Positions 1 through 10,770 of a DNA stretch of 64,000 bases are shown piece by piece. A model generated the notes under the pieces. The model ran no database searches and had not been told where the DNA came from. It was given only the letters and a program-made list of their open reading frames with translations. How positions within the stretch are numbered: position 1 is the first letter of the stretch; the number at the start of each line of letters is the position of its first letter. The stretch comes from Heliocidaris erythrogramma (lineage: Eukaryota > Echinodermata > Echinoidea > Camarodonta > Echinometridae), in the NCBI GenBank assembly GCA_025617745.1, contig CM046861.1, forward strand, positions 17,395,563 through 17,459,562, written 5' to 3'. The translations under genes were made by a program, and so were the position numbers.

Positions 1-215
1 AATGAACGCCACACTGTAGTGGGCATCGGAATGTCTCTGTTCGGCCTCTTTATTCGAGTCACTGCCATATTTACTCACTTTGAAAACTGCAGTGGGTTGT
101 GCGTTATTTCTAGGAAACCGTCGACGAACTAGTAGGACTACAATGAATATCAATGCCAGAACCAGGCAAACGAGTATGGGAGTGGAGATGTAAAAAGCGA
201 GTGCGAGCCTGAAAC
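1..215 (-). CDS. Gene C: transmembrane/cytoplasmic-tail exon (partial, leaves window)
   Basis: On the minus strand a splice acceptor (TCCAG, plus-strand 216-220) precedes an open frame that starts in phase 1 and reads to the window edge. It encodes a hydrophobic helix (AFYISTPILVCLVLALIFIV), then a basic stop-transfer RRR, then a tail with KEAEQRHSDAHYSV. It is clearly homologous to the exons at 7176-7660 and 60216-60700 but more diverged than those are from each other. The phase matches the WSC exon upstream at 2513-2785. The last part of the tail and the stop codon lie outside the window. The role is inferred only as a single-pass membrane protein. Confidence 0.75.
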
Positions 216-1116
216 CTGGACAGAGTTAGGTTAAAAGTAAGAGAAATGTGACCGGAAGAGATAAGTTCATGCAGCAGTATAGGGACGGTGATAAAAAGAT
301 AGAGCATTTAGACAGATACTGAGATTGAGGATGAGAGGGAGAGGGGATAGAGAAATTGAATACAAATGGTTTGATAAAATGTAGTGATTTGGTCTAAAAT
401 TACTTCAAATTAATATCAATTGTGAAAGAGGCAACATCAGTTCGAAGATATCTCTTTTATAGGTTATTATTAATTTGCGATTGTAATTACAAGAATACCA
501 GTGAGAGGTACCCTCCCCCTCCCCACGATGTCAATAGCATTTATGTTATGGATCGAGTAAGGGAAAACTATGAAAACTATTTTTCTGCGCCCCTTTACAA
601 AAATTTAATGGTAATGATGATTAAAAAGACCATGCATGAAGACGTTTTCCCGAAGAATGCAATGCCGCTGAATAACATCATGAAACTGGCTTTATTGAGG
701 GTCCACGATAAAACATTGAGAAGCTTTTGTGACAGGAATACCTACATATTTATAACACCTGGATAATAAGTGGCATGTGTCGGTTCATATCCTGTCGAAG
801 ATTATCGGATTCGCAACTGTGAGTCAAAATTGGACGTAGTGTTATCCATTACAGTCCGGCGAAATATGCGATACACTAACAAAAGTCTTGCACACGGATT
901 TTGTAAGTTTTGCATGATCAAAACATTACTAGATACCCAATGTAAAACATTAGCCTAGACATGTTATCTTCATTCATTAAGCTTTCTTGAAAAAATAAAT
1001 TTCATAAAATATCTCTATAATATTATAGGCCTAAACCTCATGATTGCATTACAGAGATCATTTGTTAAAGGGCCCTGCCATCAAAATGCAAGTTGATACC
1101 TGATGGTGTGCAATCC
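216..1116. other. Gene C intron, left part, no gene recognised
   Basis: An open stretch at 422-766 (plus) begins at a GTG codon and has no recognised domain, splice context or paralogous copy. Nothing else was recognised here. Confidence 0.5.
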
Positions 1117-1485
1117 TACATAATAATAATAATAATAATAATATGCCGCTTTTTATATAGCGCCTAATACATCGGCGATGTCTCTGAGCGCTTTACAGAT
1201 ATATTATTACCCGGGTCATTGGATCCTGGCTTGCCCGCACACAATGTATGCACATTCTCCACTCCCTGGGGAGTATTCCAGCCAGGCGTCTGTAAAGCGC
1301 ACACATGCTAAGCAAAGGACATTACCTTTGGCATCCTACCGGGTACCCATTTAACATCTGGGTGGAGAGTGGCAAATGTAGATTAACGTCTTCCCAAAGG
1401 ACACTAGTGCTGTGGTGGGATTCGAACCCCAGACCTCGTGGTTCACAGTCCGGGGAATTATCAACTGATCTACAGCACCTCTACA
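1117..1485 (-). mobile_element. tRNA-derived SINE with ATT tail
   Basis: Read on the minus strand, the head (about 1485-1409) has RNA polymerase III box A-like TAGATCAGTTGATAA and box B GGTTCGAATCCC. The body runs to a 3' end with a TATATAGCGC-like motif followed by an ATT repeat (plus-strand TAATAATAA at about 1119-1142). The 3' end resembles the tail of the L2-type LINE fragment ending at 30149, so mobilisation by an L2-type reverse transcriptase is likely. It lies in the gene C intron between the WSC and TM exons. Confidence 0.8.
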
Positions 1486-2082
1486 TCTCATATTTTGATA
1501 TTTAAAGTTCTAAATATGTTTCATAGATTATTAAATATTTTTTGAAATAATTTTCTACAACCTGCTAAGCCTCACCCACTTTAAAAAAATCCCCCAGACC
1601 AATTTCCCCTCGTGACATCATCTGTCCATCATCAGTAAGCTAAGAGCGATTTTTCAAGTGAAATTGGTATTTAACTTTGTCAAAGCTGACACCTGTTACA
1701 ATACACCATACAATACCAACATAGGAGTTGCTATGTCAGACATGCTGTAGCATCAGCAGGAAAACAAAGGCAATGATGAAGTTTTTATGAAAGCATGCAA
1801 TTCTGTTAGGAGCGTGTGCTAAGCTGGGGGAAATTATACCAGTATCTATTCTACAATACAATAGTTAGTGGTCCCTAGCTCAGCATGACAGGGGGCCCTT
1901 TAAACGGTGTTTGAAGTATTGCGGGTTTGAAAAGAATTTTATAATCCACTCACTACTTTCACTGCTCCCATTACAAACGACGTTAGTGGCGAGTGGTGAA
2001 CTCACTGCAAAAAGAATAGGGATATTATCATTACAGTAATTTTTAAACATAATTAACATAATTATTTACACTCAAAGGTATT
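1486..2082. other. Gene C intron, no gene recognised
   Basis: AT-rich intronic sequence with no coding or repeat feature that could be supported. Confidence 0.4.
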
Positions 2083-2295
2083 GTCTTATCGATAGATGTC
2101 GAAAAGGCCTTCGATTCCGTTGAACTGAACTTTCTAGTAGGAAATACATTTAAATCTTTTGTTGAACTGATGTATACAAATATCGAAAGTTTTGTCATAA
2201 ATAATAGATTCTCATCTTTTGTTTTTAATCTTCACAGGGGGAGGGGTAGACAAGCTTGTCTCCGTAATTTGTTTCTGATTGGAGCCGAGGTATAG
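2083..2295 (+). pseudogene. Relic of a LINE reverse transcriptase (L1/Tx1-like)
   Basis: Translation on the plus strand gives VLSIDVEKAFDSVE, matching the first catalytic-aspartate block of LINE reverse transcriptases. It continues through LMYTNIESFVINN, then HRG and a LFLIGAEV block typical of the motif just before the YADD region. Blocks are closer together than in a complete enzyme, so internal sequence has been lost, and no flanking endonuclease or YADD is present. A short, old, non-functional fragment. Confidence 0.6.
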
Positions 2296-2512
2296 GTATT
2301 TCATGAGTTGAAAGTTTAATAATTTGTATGATATGTCCTCTGTAGGTTTATTGTGTACCTCAAGTTTTATCCATTATTATTTGCGGTTATTTTTGAATGG
2401 TCTGTCATTTCATTCATCTCAACCTAATCAAGGCTGGCGAAAAAATTGGCAAATCAAGCAAAAATACACTTACTAGTAACATTCATTAGTTCAAATTATC
2501 CACACATCATAC

Positions 2513-2785
2513 CGTTATATACAGATATAGCAAGAGAACCACCGCAAAACTTTGCACCGCTTCCTGGACAGGGCAATCTACCCCAACTGTCCCGAAATGT
2601 TTCGATGAGACACGTTTGTTGACATGAACAATAACAGTCATTTTGGCGGTAAAGTGCTGCAACTGGAACTCCTTCAATCTTACATAATGCTAAGCAATAA
2701 TCTGGATAATTATAAAGTGTTGATACGGTTGCATTGAAATCGAATATCAGGCAAGATTGCAAATGGCAGCCGATGTAATCACCAT
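2513..2785 (-). CDS. Gene C: WSC-domain exon
   Basis: A minus-strand exon bounded by acceptor ATTTCAG (just right of 2785) and donor G|GTATGA (2512-2511). It is 273 bp and phase 1 on both sides, so it can be gained or lost without frame damage. It encodes one WSC cysteine-rich domain: the start DYIGCH, a C...C pair around PDYCLALCK, VPVAALY, CYCSCQQTC, LPCPG, and the end motif FCGGSLAISVY. WSC domains are extracellular putative carbohydrate-binding modules (fungal Wsc sensors, animal Kremen, polycystin-1). It follows the signal-peptide exon 3562-3661 and precedes the TM exon at 215. No frame damage seen. Confidence 0.85.
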
Positions 2786-3170
2786 CTGAAATATCAAGAA
2801 TGATGTGATAATCGTTGAAATTGATATATGTTTACAAACACACTTCACTCTCTTCCAGTTCCTCCGTCCTTCTCTTTCTATACTCTATTCCTTCCCAATC
2901 TCTCTCTCTCTTTCTCTTTTTCTTTCTTTCTTTCTTTCACCATGTCTCTTCATTATTACATTTGAAGAGCATCAAAATATTATTTCAATCCACGATTTAC
3001 TATAATAAAAGGCCAAATTCTTCCGTCTTTGGCTCAACGACTGCTAATTATGCCGATATTAGCAATTAAAATATATCTAATATCTAAAATACCATTGATA
3101 ATGATTTAAATTGATTACCTCAATGATAGTTCTAATGATTATATCTAAGCCAGTTTAAAAAACTATTACT
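2786..3170. repeat. Gene C intron with CT-rich tract
   Basis: A pyrimidine-rich run (CTCTCTTT and CTTT repeats, about 2850-2940) lies upstream of the WSC exon on the plus strand. The rest is AT-rich sequence without a gene. Confidence 0.5.
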
Positions 3171-3561
3171 TAACCTCTTTTGTAACCGAAGCTATTTCAA
3201 ATCTTATAACTCAGTCTCAATTTCTCAGCAATAGTTTAAATTGATTACTTTAATAATGGTATACAAATGAATGCTATATTGTTATAAAAAGTTCCATTGC
3301 TAAAGTATTTTTGTGCACGTTTTTACACCATTATTTTATTTTACACAATGTTGGCTACCTGTTTAGACATTAAGTGAAAATTAGCCGCCCCGCCCCTTAA
3401 ACATTTAGAGAGTATTGATCTCCCTTCTTTGTTATTGTTTGCTTTCCATCAATTTTGTACAATTTACGAACTTTCAAATGTATTTCTTTACCGAGAGCAT
3501 AGACGATTAATTATCAGCTTTATTAAGTTTAGCACGATCATAATACGATATAGATACTTAC

Positions 3562-3661
3562 TGGTAGCATATCTCTCAAATAGATTAGACTTTCCATAAC
3601 CAGAAGCAACCAAAGGATAATATTGCACGAAGAAGCCGACAAATATTACAGACATATACAT
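3562..3661 (-). CDS. Gene C: first coding exon, signal peptide
   Basis: The minus-strand ATG at 3661-3659 opens a 100-bp coding segment ending at a consensus donor (A|GTAAGT, 3561-3560) in phase 1, which fits the phase-1 WSC exon at 2785. The peptide begins MYMSVIFVGFFVQYYPLVAS, a hydrophobic stretch with small residues at its end as expected for a signal peptide, followed by about a dozen polar residues. The paralogous exon at 48801-48900 keeps the frame and donor despite several amino-acid changes, supporting coding function. A second in-frame ATG lies two codons later. Confidence 0.75.
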
Positions 3662-5001
3662 TTCCTCGCTGATATAAATGCTCAGATTATACAAATATCA
3701 GATGCATTAACACAGTAGACGATCACAAAGAAAAGCTGCGACTGAATAAAAGAAAATCTTTATCCTCACTGCTTATGTGACTGCACGCGGACGCGCCTTT
3801 TTTTTACGGAAGTAAATACCTTTAATCCCATCCCATGATACCATATCCATGATACTGTTAACAAGTCTATATATGATTGAAGCAATTGACGAATCAGTGT
3901 AAAGCGAAGAAGCGAGCAATTAAGCTTATTTTGGGGAGATTGTTTTTAATGCTTGATATTTTCATAGGACGAGATCAAAATTGTGTCTCAACTATATTTA
4001 CTTCGAAATTTAAATGAGTAATTTACTATTTTCACCGCTCCCTTAATACAAGCGACGTTAGTGATTAGTGACTTCACTGCAGAAAAAATAGTGATAGACG
4101 GTCATTTGCTACTGTTCAAAAAATAGCACAAAACTATGCGATATCACAAATGTCATAAGTTCACGTTAAATATTGTCGGGGTTACACAATCAAATAAAAT
4201 CTCAAAGATGGGGGTTATAAGAGAAGATAATACATCGTTATTTCTTTAAGATTTAGGAATTGTAGGGTGTCGGAATTTTAAGCCAAACTTATAAATCATA
4301 CTCGTTTACGTGTATAGCTCATTTCCCCAAAGATTTGTTACTGTGAAGTATAATTGTTCCGGGGTAGTCTGAAGGTTCGGTAGATTCATAATTCCAAAAA
4401 TGGAATGATAGGCTTCATAATTCCAAAAATGAAGCAGGGCTTGTCATTCCGAAAGTTAAATTGGGAACCTAGTCTAAGTTTCCTAGTTATGAATCCCATA
4501 TTCTTCTTTTTTCCCCTCGCAAAATAATGAACCCAATTACCTTTTCGGAATAACGAAGTTCTGTTAATACTTATCCGTATTTCATTTTTCACAATTTCAC
4601 AATTTCACAGAGGAAAATTGACCTTCAGATTGTTGATCCTCCAAATTAATCCACCAGGTGTTTGGGGAAAAAGAACTTATTTTCAGTTTGGAAGTAATGT
4701 ACCTCCTGGAAGAGAAAATGTTCATGTTCGAAATTATGAAACTTTGCAATTATGAACCATTTGAATTACGAACCTTTGAAAAAAATGAACTTTCATAGAG
4801 GAAGAAAAAAAAACAACGTTCAGAAGAATGAGCATCCCCCTTCATTTCCTTTATATAAAACAAGACGGTCTGTGTTCTGACAGCTTAGAGACTGCCACAA
4901 ATGTTTATACGAAGCACAATGTGACTTATAAAAAAATGAATTGCAAATATTGGAAATATTTAAACAGCTTTTAAGATATTTATGTATCTATAGTTTCATA
5001 C
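3662..5001. other. Intergenic region upstream of gene C
   Basis: Presumed promoter side of gene C. It is shared with 48901-50355 with small indels. The other copy has an extra stretch near 49265-49320 containing CCGGGTGTCCCAC, probably a mobile-element scrap. No core promoter could be assigned. Confidence 0.4.
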
Positions 5002-5208
5002 CGCTATATACAGAAGCTCCCCGTAGTTTTGGAGACACATGTTTGTAAACAGGGGCAGGAACATTTAGTTCGATTGTAGAGGGTTGCCACTGGAAATCCT
5101 TCATCCTTACATGTTGCAATGCAAGAATTTGGATAGTTGTAAAATGTTGATTTGCTTACCCAGCTTACATAGCATAGCAGCCGATGTAATCACAATCACA
5201 ATCACAAT
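5002..5208 (-). pseudogene. Dead WSC exon (copy with internal deletion)
   Basis: Minus-strand sequence that keeps acceptor (TTTTAG) and donor (G|GTATGA) positions of a WSC exon and starts DYIGCY, but carries an early TAA, a later TAG and a reading-frame change. Relative to its twin at 50356-50619 it has lost about 55 bp, removing the terminal CGG motif. A recognisable part reads KDEGFPVATLYNRTKCSCPC in the alternative frame. It lies between gene B's tail exon and gene C's first exon, so it is probably the remnant of an earlier gene unit. Confidence 0.75.
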
Positions 5209-7175
5209 CTAAAATATTAAATGAATTGTTGTTATAGTAACATGGAAACACAGGGGTTTCATCTATCCCCTTCTTTATCCCTTTCGGAACACTCTCTCCT
5301 TCCCTTCCTCCCTCTCTTCTTTACTCTTCCTCTCTTTTTTCCCCTCTCGTCTCTTCCTATCCCAGGCCTCCCTCTCTCTCTCCACTTTCTCCCCCCCCCC
5401 CCCAGCCCGAAACCACAAATGTAAGAATAACCACAAATTTAAGCAAATTGCATTTGCACGAAAAAAAATTCAATTTGATGAATGTACACTTTTGAATTTA
5501 TTTTTTCCGAACTTTTACATCATTTTATTCTTAACCCCCCCCCCCCCCCCCCTCGATACTATTATCAAGGGGGGGGTTAAGAATAAAGTGCGCCGTTTTG
5601 AGTTACAAACGGGTTTAACTACCGCACCTTAATCTTAATCAAAACAGCATGCAGCGTGCGCCATATTGTAAATCGCATTCCTTTCTTTCTCTCCCTCCCC
5701 CCCCCCTCTCTCTCCCTCTCCCTCCCCCTCTCTTTGTATATCTTTCTATCTCTCTCGTTATTCTATTGCATTCCTTCTCCCACAATTAATTACAGTTCAA
5801 TACTGCTAAACTAAAGAAGCATAGACATTCACGTGGGGGCCATTCCTAAGAGAAGTGATGTACATGATGGCAAAGGGTAAGAGATGAACCAAGAACTGGG
5901 ATGTGTTTGAATAGAAAGAATACGAAAAATTAAGTGAAGTCAGCAAGCAGACAGAAAGAATACTGGAGAATATGATCATGTGATCTACACATATTTTCCC
6001 AACCATTTTTACACATACAAACTTAAAAGTTAAGGCCTTCTGAAACAAATTACGAATAGATCGATTTTTCTTATAATGTCACACATATCTTTGTCCAAAC
6101 ATTCATAAAATACGTTTTTCTTAATTTTCCTTCCTCCACTCAGGCCAACATCTAATGTGTTAATTCAATTTTAAAATAAGAAATCAGAATCCAACACAAC
6201 TCTATACATTGGAATATATATCTTTAAATTATCTGTCAGTTAAACTTGATTGATTCTATTTAAGTTATGTATTTCTCACTTCATAAATCCCCACTTATGA
6301 ATCAAAAGTTATAATCATGAATCATTGTAAATGAATCAGTTTCGATCTTTTATTTCAATAGATGCAATGGGGCTACTGACACAGAAGTAGATAATGGTAA
6401 TTTTGTAATAAAATCCTTTAATGTCCATGTCGTTCTGCTGTATAGGCCTACTCAGTGGCATAGATACAAGGGGCACGTGCCAGGCCCCCTCCTCTCCCCC
6501 CTCCCCGTCTCCCCCCCTCATGGAATGGTGAAATGGGGGAGGAACAAATGAATGCTTGAGTAGTGTGGGAATGACGTCACAAACTCATGATCGAGTTGCC
6601 AATTTGTAATGAGTTGTCCAATTTTCATCAAACTATTTTTGATCTGTTTGTCTCATTTTCAAAGTAATTCTAGTACCACATGCGCCCTTTTGTGCAAAAG
6701 GAAATGCCCGTTTCGTATATACAAATTAATCTGTATTGCTTGTAAATAGATTGATTCACTACACTATTGCACTTTACAAACTGACAAAAGTCATTGTGAA
6801 TGATTTTCAAGAACATCTAAGCACTTTTTTACATGTACAGTATACATCGCCATTTCAACTATAGAATATTACAGTTTTGAAAGTCAAAGCCGAATATCAT
6901 ATGTTCAGAAACAGAGGCCTATTAAAGAATTCTGTAAAAGTGAACTTTGGAAAATCAAGTCAAAAATTTGATATACTATTTTAAATACATATTCAAGAAA
7001 ACGGTACAAAGATTAAACATATAAATGCAGTAATTAAGAATGTTATCTAGTGCAATAAATCTTTCTCAATACAAATCACTTTTCAAATTACGACGCTCAT
7101 TTGGAATGTATCTAATATTTCAATTTACAAAAACAAATCCATTAATGTTTGGTTCAGACATTATTTCTTAATCCC
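5209..7175. other. Intergenic region between gene B and gene C
   Basis: Contains pyrimidine-rich tracts (5230-5400, 5680-5760), a C-run/G-run hairpin at about 5525-5590 (see findings) and a fragment starting CAGTGGCATAG near 6450 that resembles the edge of a small DNA transposon. Position 6137-6147 (CACTCAGGCCA) is the intact empty target of the LINE inserted at 51563. No gene seen. Confidence 0.5.
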
Positions 7176-7660
7176 TTAATTTATGTCAATGTAGTGTTTG
7201 TCGTCCTTCGAAAGATTTGTTAGTCCTTGATTTGGGACAGAATAGGCCGTATGCGAGGGAGGTTCAGGTAACGGCAATTCAGGGAGAAGATATCCATCTG
7301 CACTCATTCGATGACAGAGTGGCGTTCGCACCTGCTTGGGGGTGGGGTGTGTGTACTCGTGAGGTTGTAGATCGGGGTCCGTGGAATGATCATCCATTGT
7401 ATCAGGTCCAGGTAATACAGGACTAGCTCTACTCTGACCTGGTCCAATGAACGTCACACTGTAGTGGGCATCGGAATGTCTCTGTTCGGCCTTTTCATTT
7501 AAGTCAATATCATCTTTATTCATTTTGAAAACTGCGGTGGGTTCTGTGTTATTTCTAGGAAGCCGTCGACAAACTTGTACGACTACAGTGAATATCAATA
7601 CGAGAACTAGGCCAACGAGCATCGCGGTGGAGATGTAAAAAGCGAGTACGTTGCTGGAAC
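7176..7660 (-). CDS. Gene B: transmembrane and cytoplasmic-tail exon, with stop codon
   Basis: Minus-strand terminal coding exon. The acceptor is TGTACAG just right of 7660; the coding phase is 1; the stop TAA is at 7178-7176. It encodes a short extracellular GSSNV, a membrane helix (MLVGLVLVLIFTVVVQV), the basic stop-transfer CRRLPRNN and a tail of about 125 residues. The tail has acidic/polar stretches, a proline-rich LPELPLPEPP segment (possible SH3 ligand) and a C-terminal HYIDI that fits a YxxPhi sorting or SH2-type motif. No enzymatic domain is visible. The near-identical exon at 60216-60700 shows it is a conserved family module. Motif functions are inferred. Confidence 0.85.
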
Positions 7661-7892
7661 CTGTACATAAAATGAGAGACAGTGTGACCAATAATTAAGG
7701 TACATTGAGACGAATAGACAGAGTGGGGGGAGGAGAATGCATAAAAAGAGGGAGAAGAGTGGAATATAAGTGATTGGATAAAGAAACGAGATTAGAATTG
7801 GTACCAATGAACTAAGAAGGAAAAGCTAACAAAACTGTACATAAAATGAGAGAAAGGGTGACAAAAATAGGACGAATAAAAAGAGATGTGAG
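7661..7892. other. Gene B intron just upstream of the TM exon
   Basis: Purine-rich intron sequence. The string GTACATAAAATGAGAGA occurs twice (about 7662 and 7840), indicating a small internal duplication. Confidence 0.4.
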
Positions 7893-8020
7893 GAGGCGCG
7901 ATGGTTCAGTGATAGAGCAGTTGTCTCGGGTTCGAAACCAAGTTGATGCGCTAGTGCCCTTTGGTAAGGCATTAATAAGTCCCTCAGCGACGACTTAAAG
8001 CCGTCGGTCCCCTAGTTCCT
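7893..8020 (+). mobile_element. SINE-like tRNA-derived fragment
   Basis: Box A-like GCGATGGTTCAGTGATAG and box B-like GGTTCGAAACC are separated by a shortened anticodon region, then a body with TGCCCTTTGGTAAGGCAT and AAGCCGTCGGTCCCC. The same element sits at 60946-61075 in the paralogous region and there retains a few more bases, so it predates the duplication. Confidence 0.65.
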
Positions 8021-8619
8021 TATTTACAAGCATACAAATTCTTTCTTAGCAGATAGGTAAATCTAAACCACCTAAAAACCTTCTAAAACTGCAAGTAAGC
8101 ATTGGTCTTATCATATTTATGTTGTATTTACACAAAATTACATTTGTATACAGCCCTGGAAAAACTTATTAGGCCAAGCTTCTATAACAAAAGGTACTAT
8201 AATATGCATTCAACCTAATGAAAATGATTTGTCTTTGTATTTCATTGAATGAATAACAAATTCCAGCAATTGTACCTTGCTTTTATGATATTTTATTTCC
8301 TTCTTACAACAAATATAACACTTTCAGTAATAATTTTTTCCATGGCTGTATATTATCTCCATTCTGTAAATGATATTTGAAATTGTTAGATAGAAGAATA
8401 AGCTAAAACTGAACTAAACATATATGTGAGATTCAAAGTGCTCTAAAATGAAAATTTCAATACTACAAACAACAAGATTTACTCGGTCCCTGTATAACTG
8501 CGTTTCCTCACGAGATTCATGATTCAAATTTACCCAAAGGCGTCTCTATATAGGATGCAAAGTTTCATATAAAAATGCAAAGTTTTTCTTAGGGGTATAT
8601 CCTGACAGTCCCTTACCCC
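8021..8619. other. Gene B intron, no gene recognised
   Basis: AT-rich intron sequence matched closely by 61076-61679. Nothing else was recognised. Confidence 0.4.
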
Positions 8620-9062
8620 GTTTGGTCGATACTTCCCAAAGCATGACGCAATCCCCCCCCCCCCCCACAAAAAAAAAAAAAAAAAAAACTTTTTTCCGGT
8701 CATGACAAGACGTTGCCGTCCCTTCCCGTTGAAATATTTGGTAGAACACGTCGCCTCTTCACACGCACGGTTAAAAAACAGGATAAAAACATATCTAATT
8801 TCAAAATATCAGAATATACAAGTTACATTCGTACATGAAATCAAGTTGCTTAAATAAATACTACAATTTACAGCAGTTACATAACGATCATAAACCTTAT
8901 GATTTAACATTAATGTAATTCTTACCTCGTGCAAATTTCATGTAGCCCGGTAGCGTGCACCATCAGCAAATAGATGTACCTACTTTTTACACTTTATTAA
9001 GTACACTGTTTCTACAGTAAAACTCACTTGAAATAATTTTAAAACAAATCATATTCACTTAC

Positions 9063-9119
9063 CGTGCTTACTATTATCATCTGTATCACACACGTCCTTT
9101 GTAGTGTTTGGTGACTTCA
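9063..9119 (-). CDS. Gene B: stalk exon, third copy in transcript order
   Basis: A 57-bp minus-strand exon with acceptor TTCCACAG and donor G|GTAAGTG, phase 1 on both sides (19 codons). It reads VKSPNTTKDVCDTDDNSKH and contains an N-glycosylation sequon (NTT), one cysteine and an acidic patch. Its place between WSC and TM exons suggests a juxtamembrane stalk. It lies within the first repeat unit on the plus strand. Confidence 0.75.
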
Positions 9120-9879
9120 CTGTGGAACAATCAATTAAAAGACAGCTTTTAGGTTTGGATGGAAACGAACGCACGGAGTTAAAAAAAGGGGGAATTTAAA
9201 GGGCATCCTACATCTCTTCTTAAGCACGTTCCTTTAACCCTTTCGAGACAAATGACCACACTTTGTGGTTTGGCTCAATAATTTTTTGTATTCAGAGCCC
9301 TAAAAAATATACCAGATACATTAGTAGAAAGAACAAAAAAATCTGCTCTCACTGTGTCCTTTTTTGTTGCATGACCATATTTCCTTTGATACCAGGAATT
9401 TTGAAACGAGAATAAGCTTTGAAATCCTTAACTTGGCAACACATTGAGAGGTTTGGTCGATACTTCCCAAAGCATGACGCAATCCCCCCCCCCCCCAAAA
9501 AAAAAAAAAAAATCCGGTCATGACAAGACGTTGCCTTCCCTTCCCGTTGAAATATTTGGTAGAACACGTCGCCTCTTCACACGCACGGTTAAAAAACATG
9601 ATAAAAACATATCCAATTTCAAAATATCAGAATATACAAGTTACATTCGTACATGAAATCAAGTTGCTTAAATAAATACTACAATTTACAGCAGTTAAAT
9701 AACGATCATAAACCTTATGATTTAACATTAATGTAATTCTTACCTCGTGAAAATTTCATGTAGCCCGGTAGCGTGCACCATCAGCAAATAGATGTACCTA
9801 CTTTTTACACTTTATTAAGTACACTGTTTCTACAGTAAAACTCACTTGAAATAATTTAAAACAAATCATATTCACTTAC

Positions 9880-9936
9880 CGTGCTTAATATTATCATCTG
9901 TATCACACAAGTCCATTGTAGTGTTTGGTGACTTCA
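9880..9936 (-). CDS. Gene B: stalk exon, second copy
   Basis: Same 57-bp phase 1-1 exon as at 9063-9119, with acceptor and donor preserved. It reads VKSPNTTMDLCDTDDNIKH. The substitutions relative to the other copies leave the frame and the NTT sequon intact. Whether all copies are included in the mature transcript cannot be told from DNA. Confidence 0.72.
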
Positions 9937-10713
9937 CTGTGGAACAATCAATTAAAAGACAGGTTTTAAGGTTTGGATGGAAACGAACGCACGGAGTTAA
10001 AAAAGGGGGAATTTAAAGGGCATCCTACATCTCTTCTTAAGCACGTTCCTTTAACCCTTTCGAGACAAATGACCACACTTTGTGGTTTGGCTCAATAATT
10101 TTTTGTATTCAGAGCCCTAAAAAATATACCAGATACATTAGTAGAAAGAACAAAAAAATCTGCTCTCACTGTGTCCTTTTTTGTTGCATGACCATATTTC
10201 CTTTGATACCAGGAATTTTGAAACGAGAATAAGCTTTGAAATCCTTAACTTGGCAACACATTGAGAGGTTTGGTCGATACTTCCCAAAGCATGACGCAAT
10301 CCCCCCCCCCCCCCCCCCAAAAAAAAAAAAAAAAAAAAAAACTTTTTCCGGTCATGACAAGACGTTGCCTTCCCTTCCCGTTGAAATATTTGGTAGAACA
10401 CGTCGCCTCTTCACACGCACGGTTAAAAAACATGATAAAAACATATCCAATTTCAAAATATCAGAATATACAAGTTACATTCGTACATGAAATCAAGTTG
10501 CTTAAATAAATACTAAAATTTACAGCAGTTAAATAACGATCATAAACCTTATGATTTAACATTAATGTAATTCTTACCTCGTGCAAATTTCATGTAGCCC
10601 GGTAGCGAGCACCATCAGCAAATAGATGTACATACTTTTTACACTTTATTAAGTACACTGTTTCTACAGTAAAACTCACTTGAAATAATTTAAAACAAAT
10701 CATATTCACTTAC

Positions 10714-10770
10714 CGTGCTTACAATTATCATCTGTATCACACACGTCCATTGTAGTGTTTGGTGACTTCA
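10714..10770 (-). CDS. Gene B: stalk exon, first copy
   Basis: Same 57-bp exon class; it reads VKSPNTTMDVCDTDDNCKH, with a second cysteine in place of serine or isoleucine. Consensus splice sites flank it (TTCCACAG acceptor, G|GTAAGT donor). It is the first stalk exon met after the WSC exon at 35894-36172, across a 25-kb intron. Confidence 0.75.

Noticed and set aside
422-766. 114-codon open frame on the plus strand
   Set aside because: It starts at GTG, lacks recognised domains, splice context and a paralogous counterpart; probably chance.
7217-7426. Plus-strand open frame opposite the gene B tail exon, also present at 60257-60466
   Set aside because: It is the antisense shadow of a conserved coding exon; conservation follows from the minus-strand gene.
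8935-8995. Possible extra exon ending GCACGAG|GTAAGA on the minus strand in each stalk unit
   Set aside because: The only open reading is phase 2 and cannot join the phase-1 exons around it; no good acceptor. Likely a cryptic donor.
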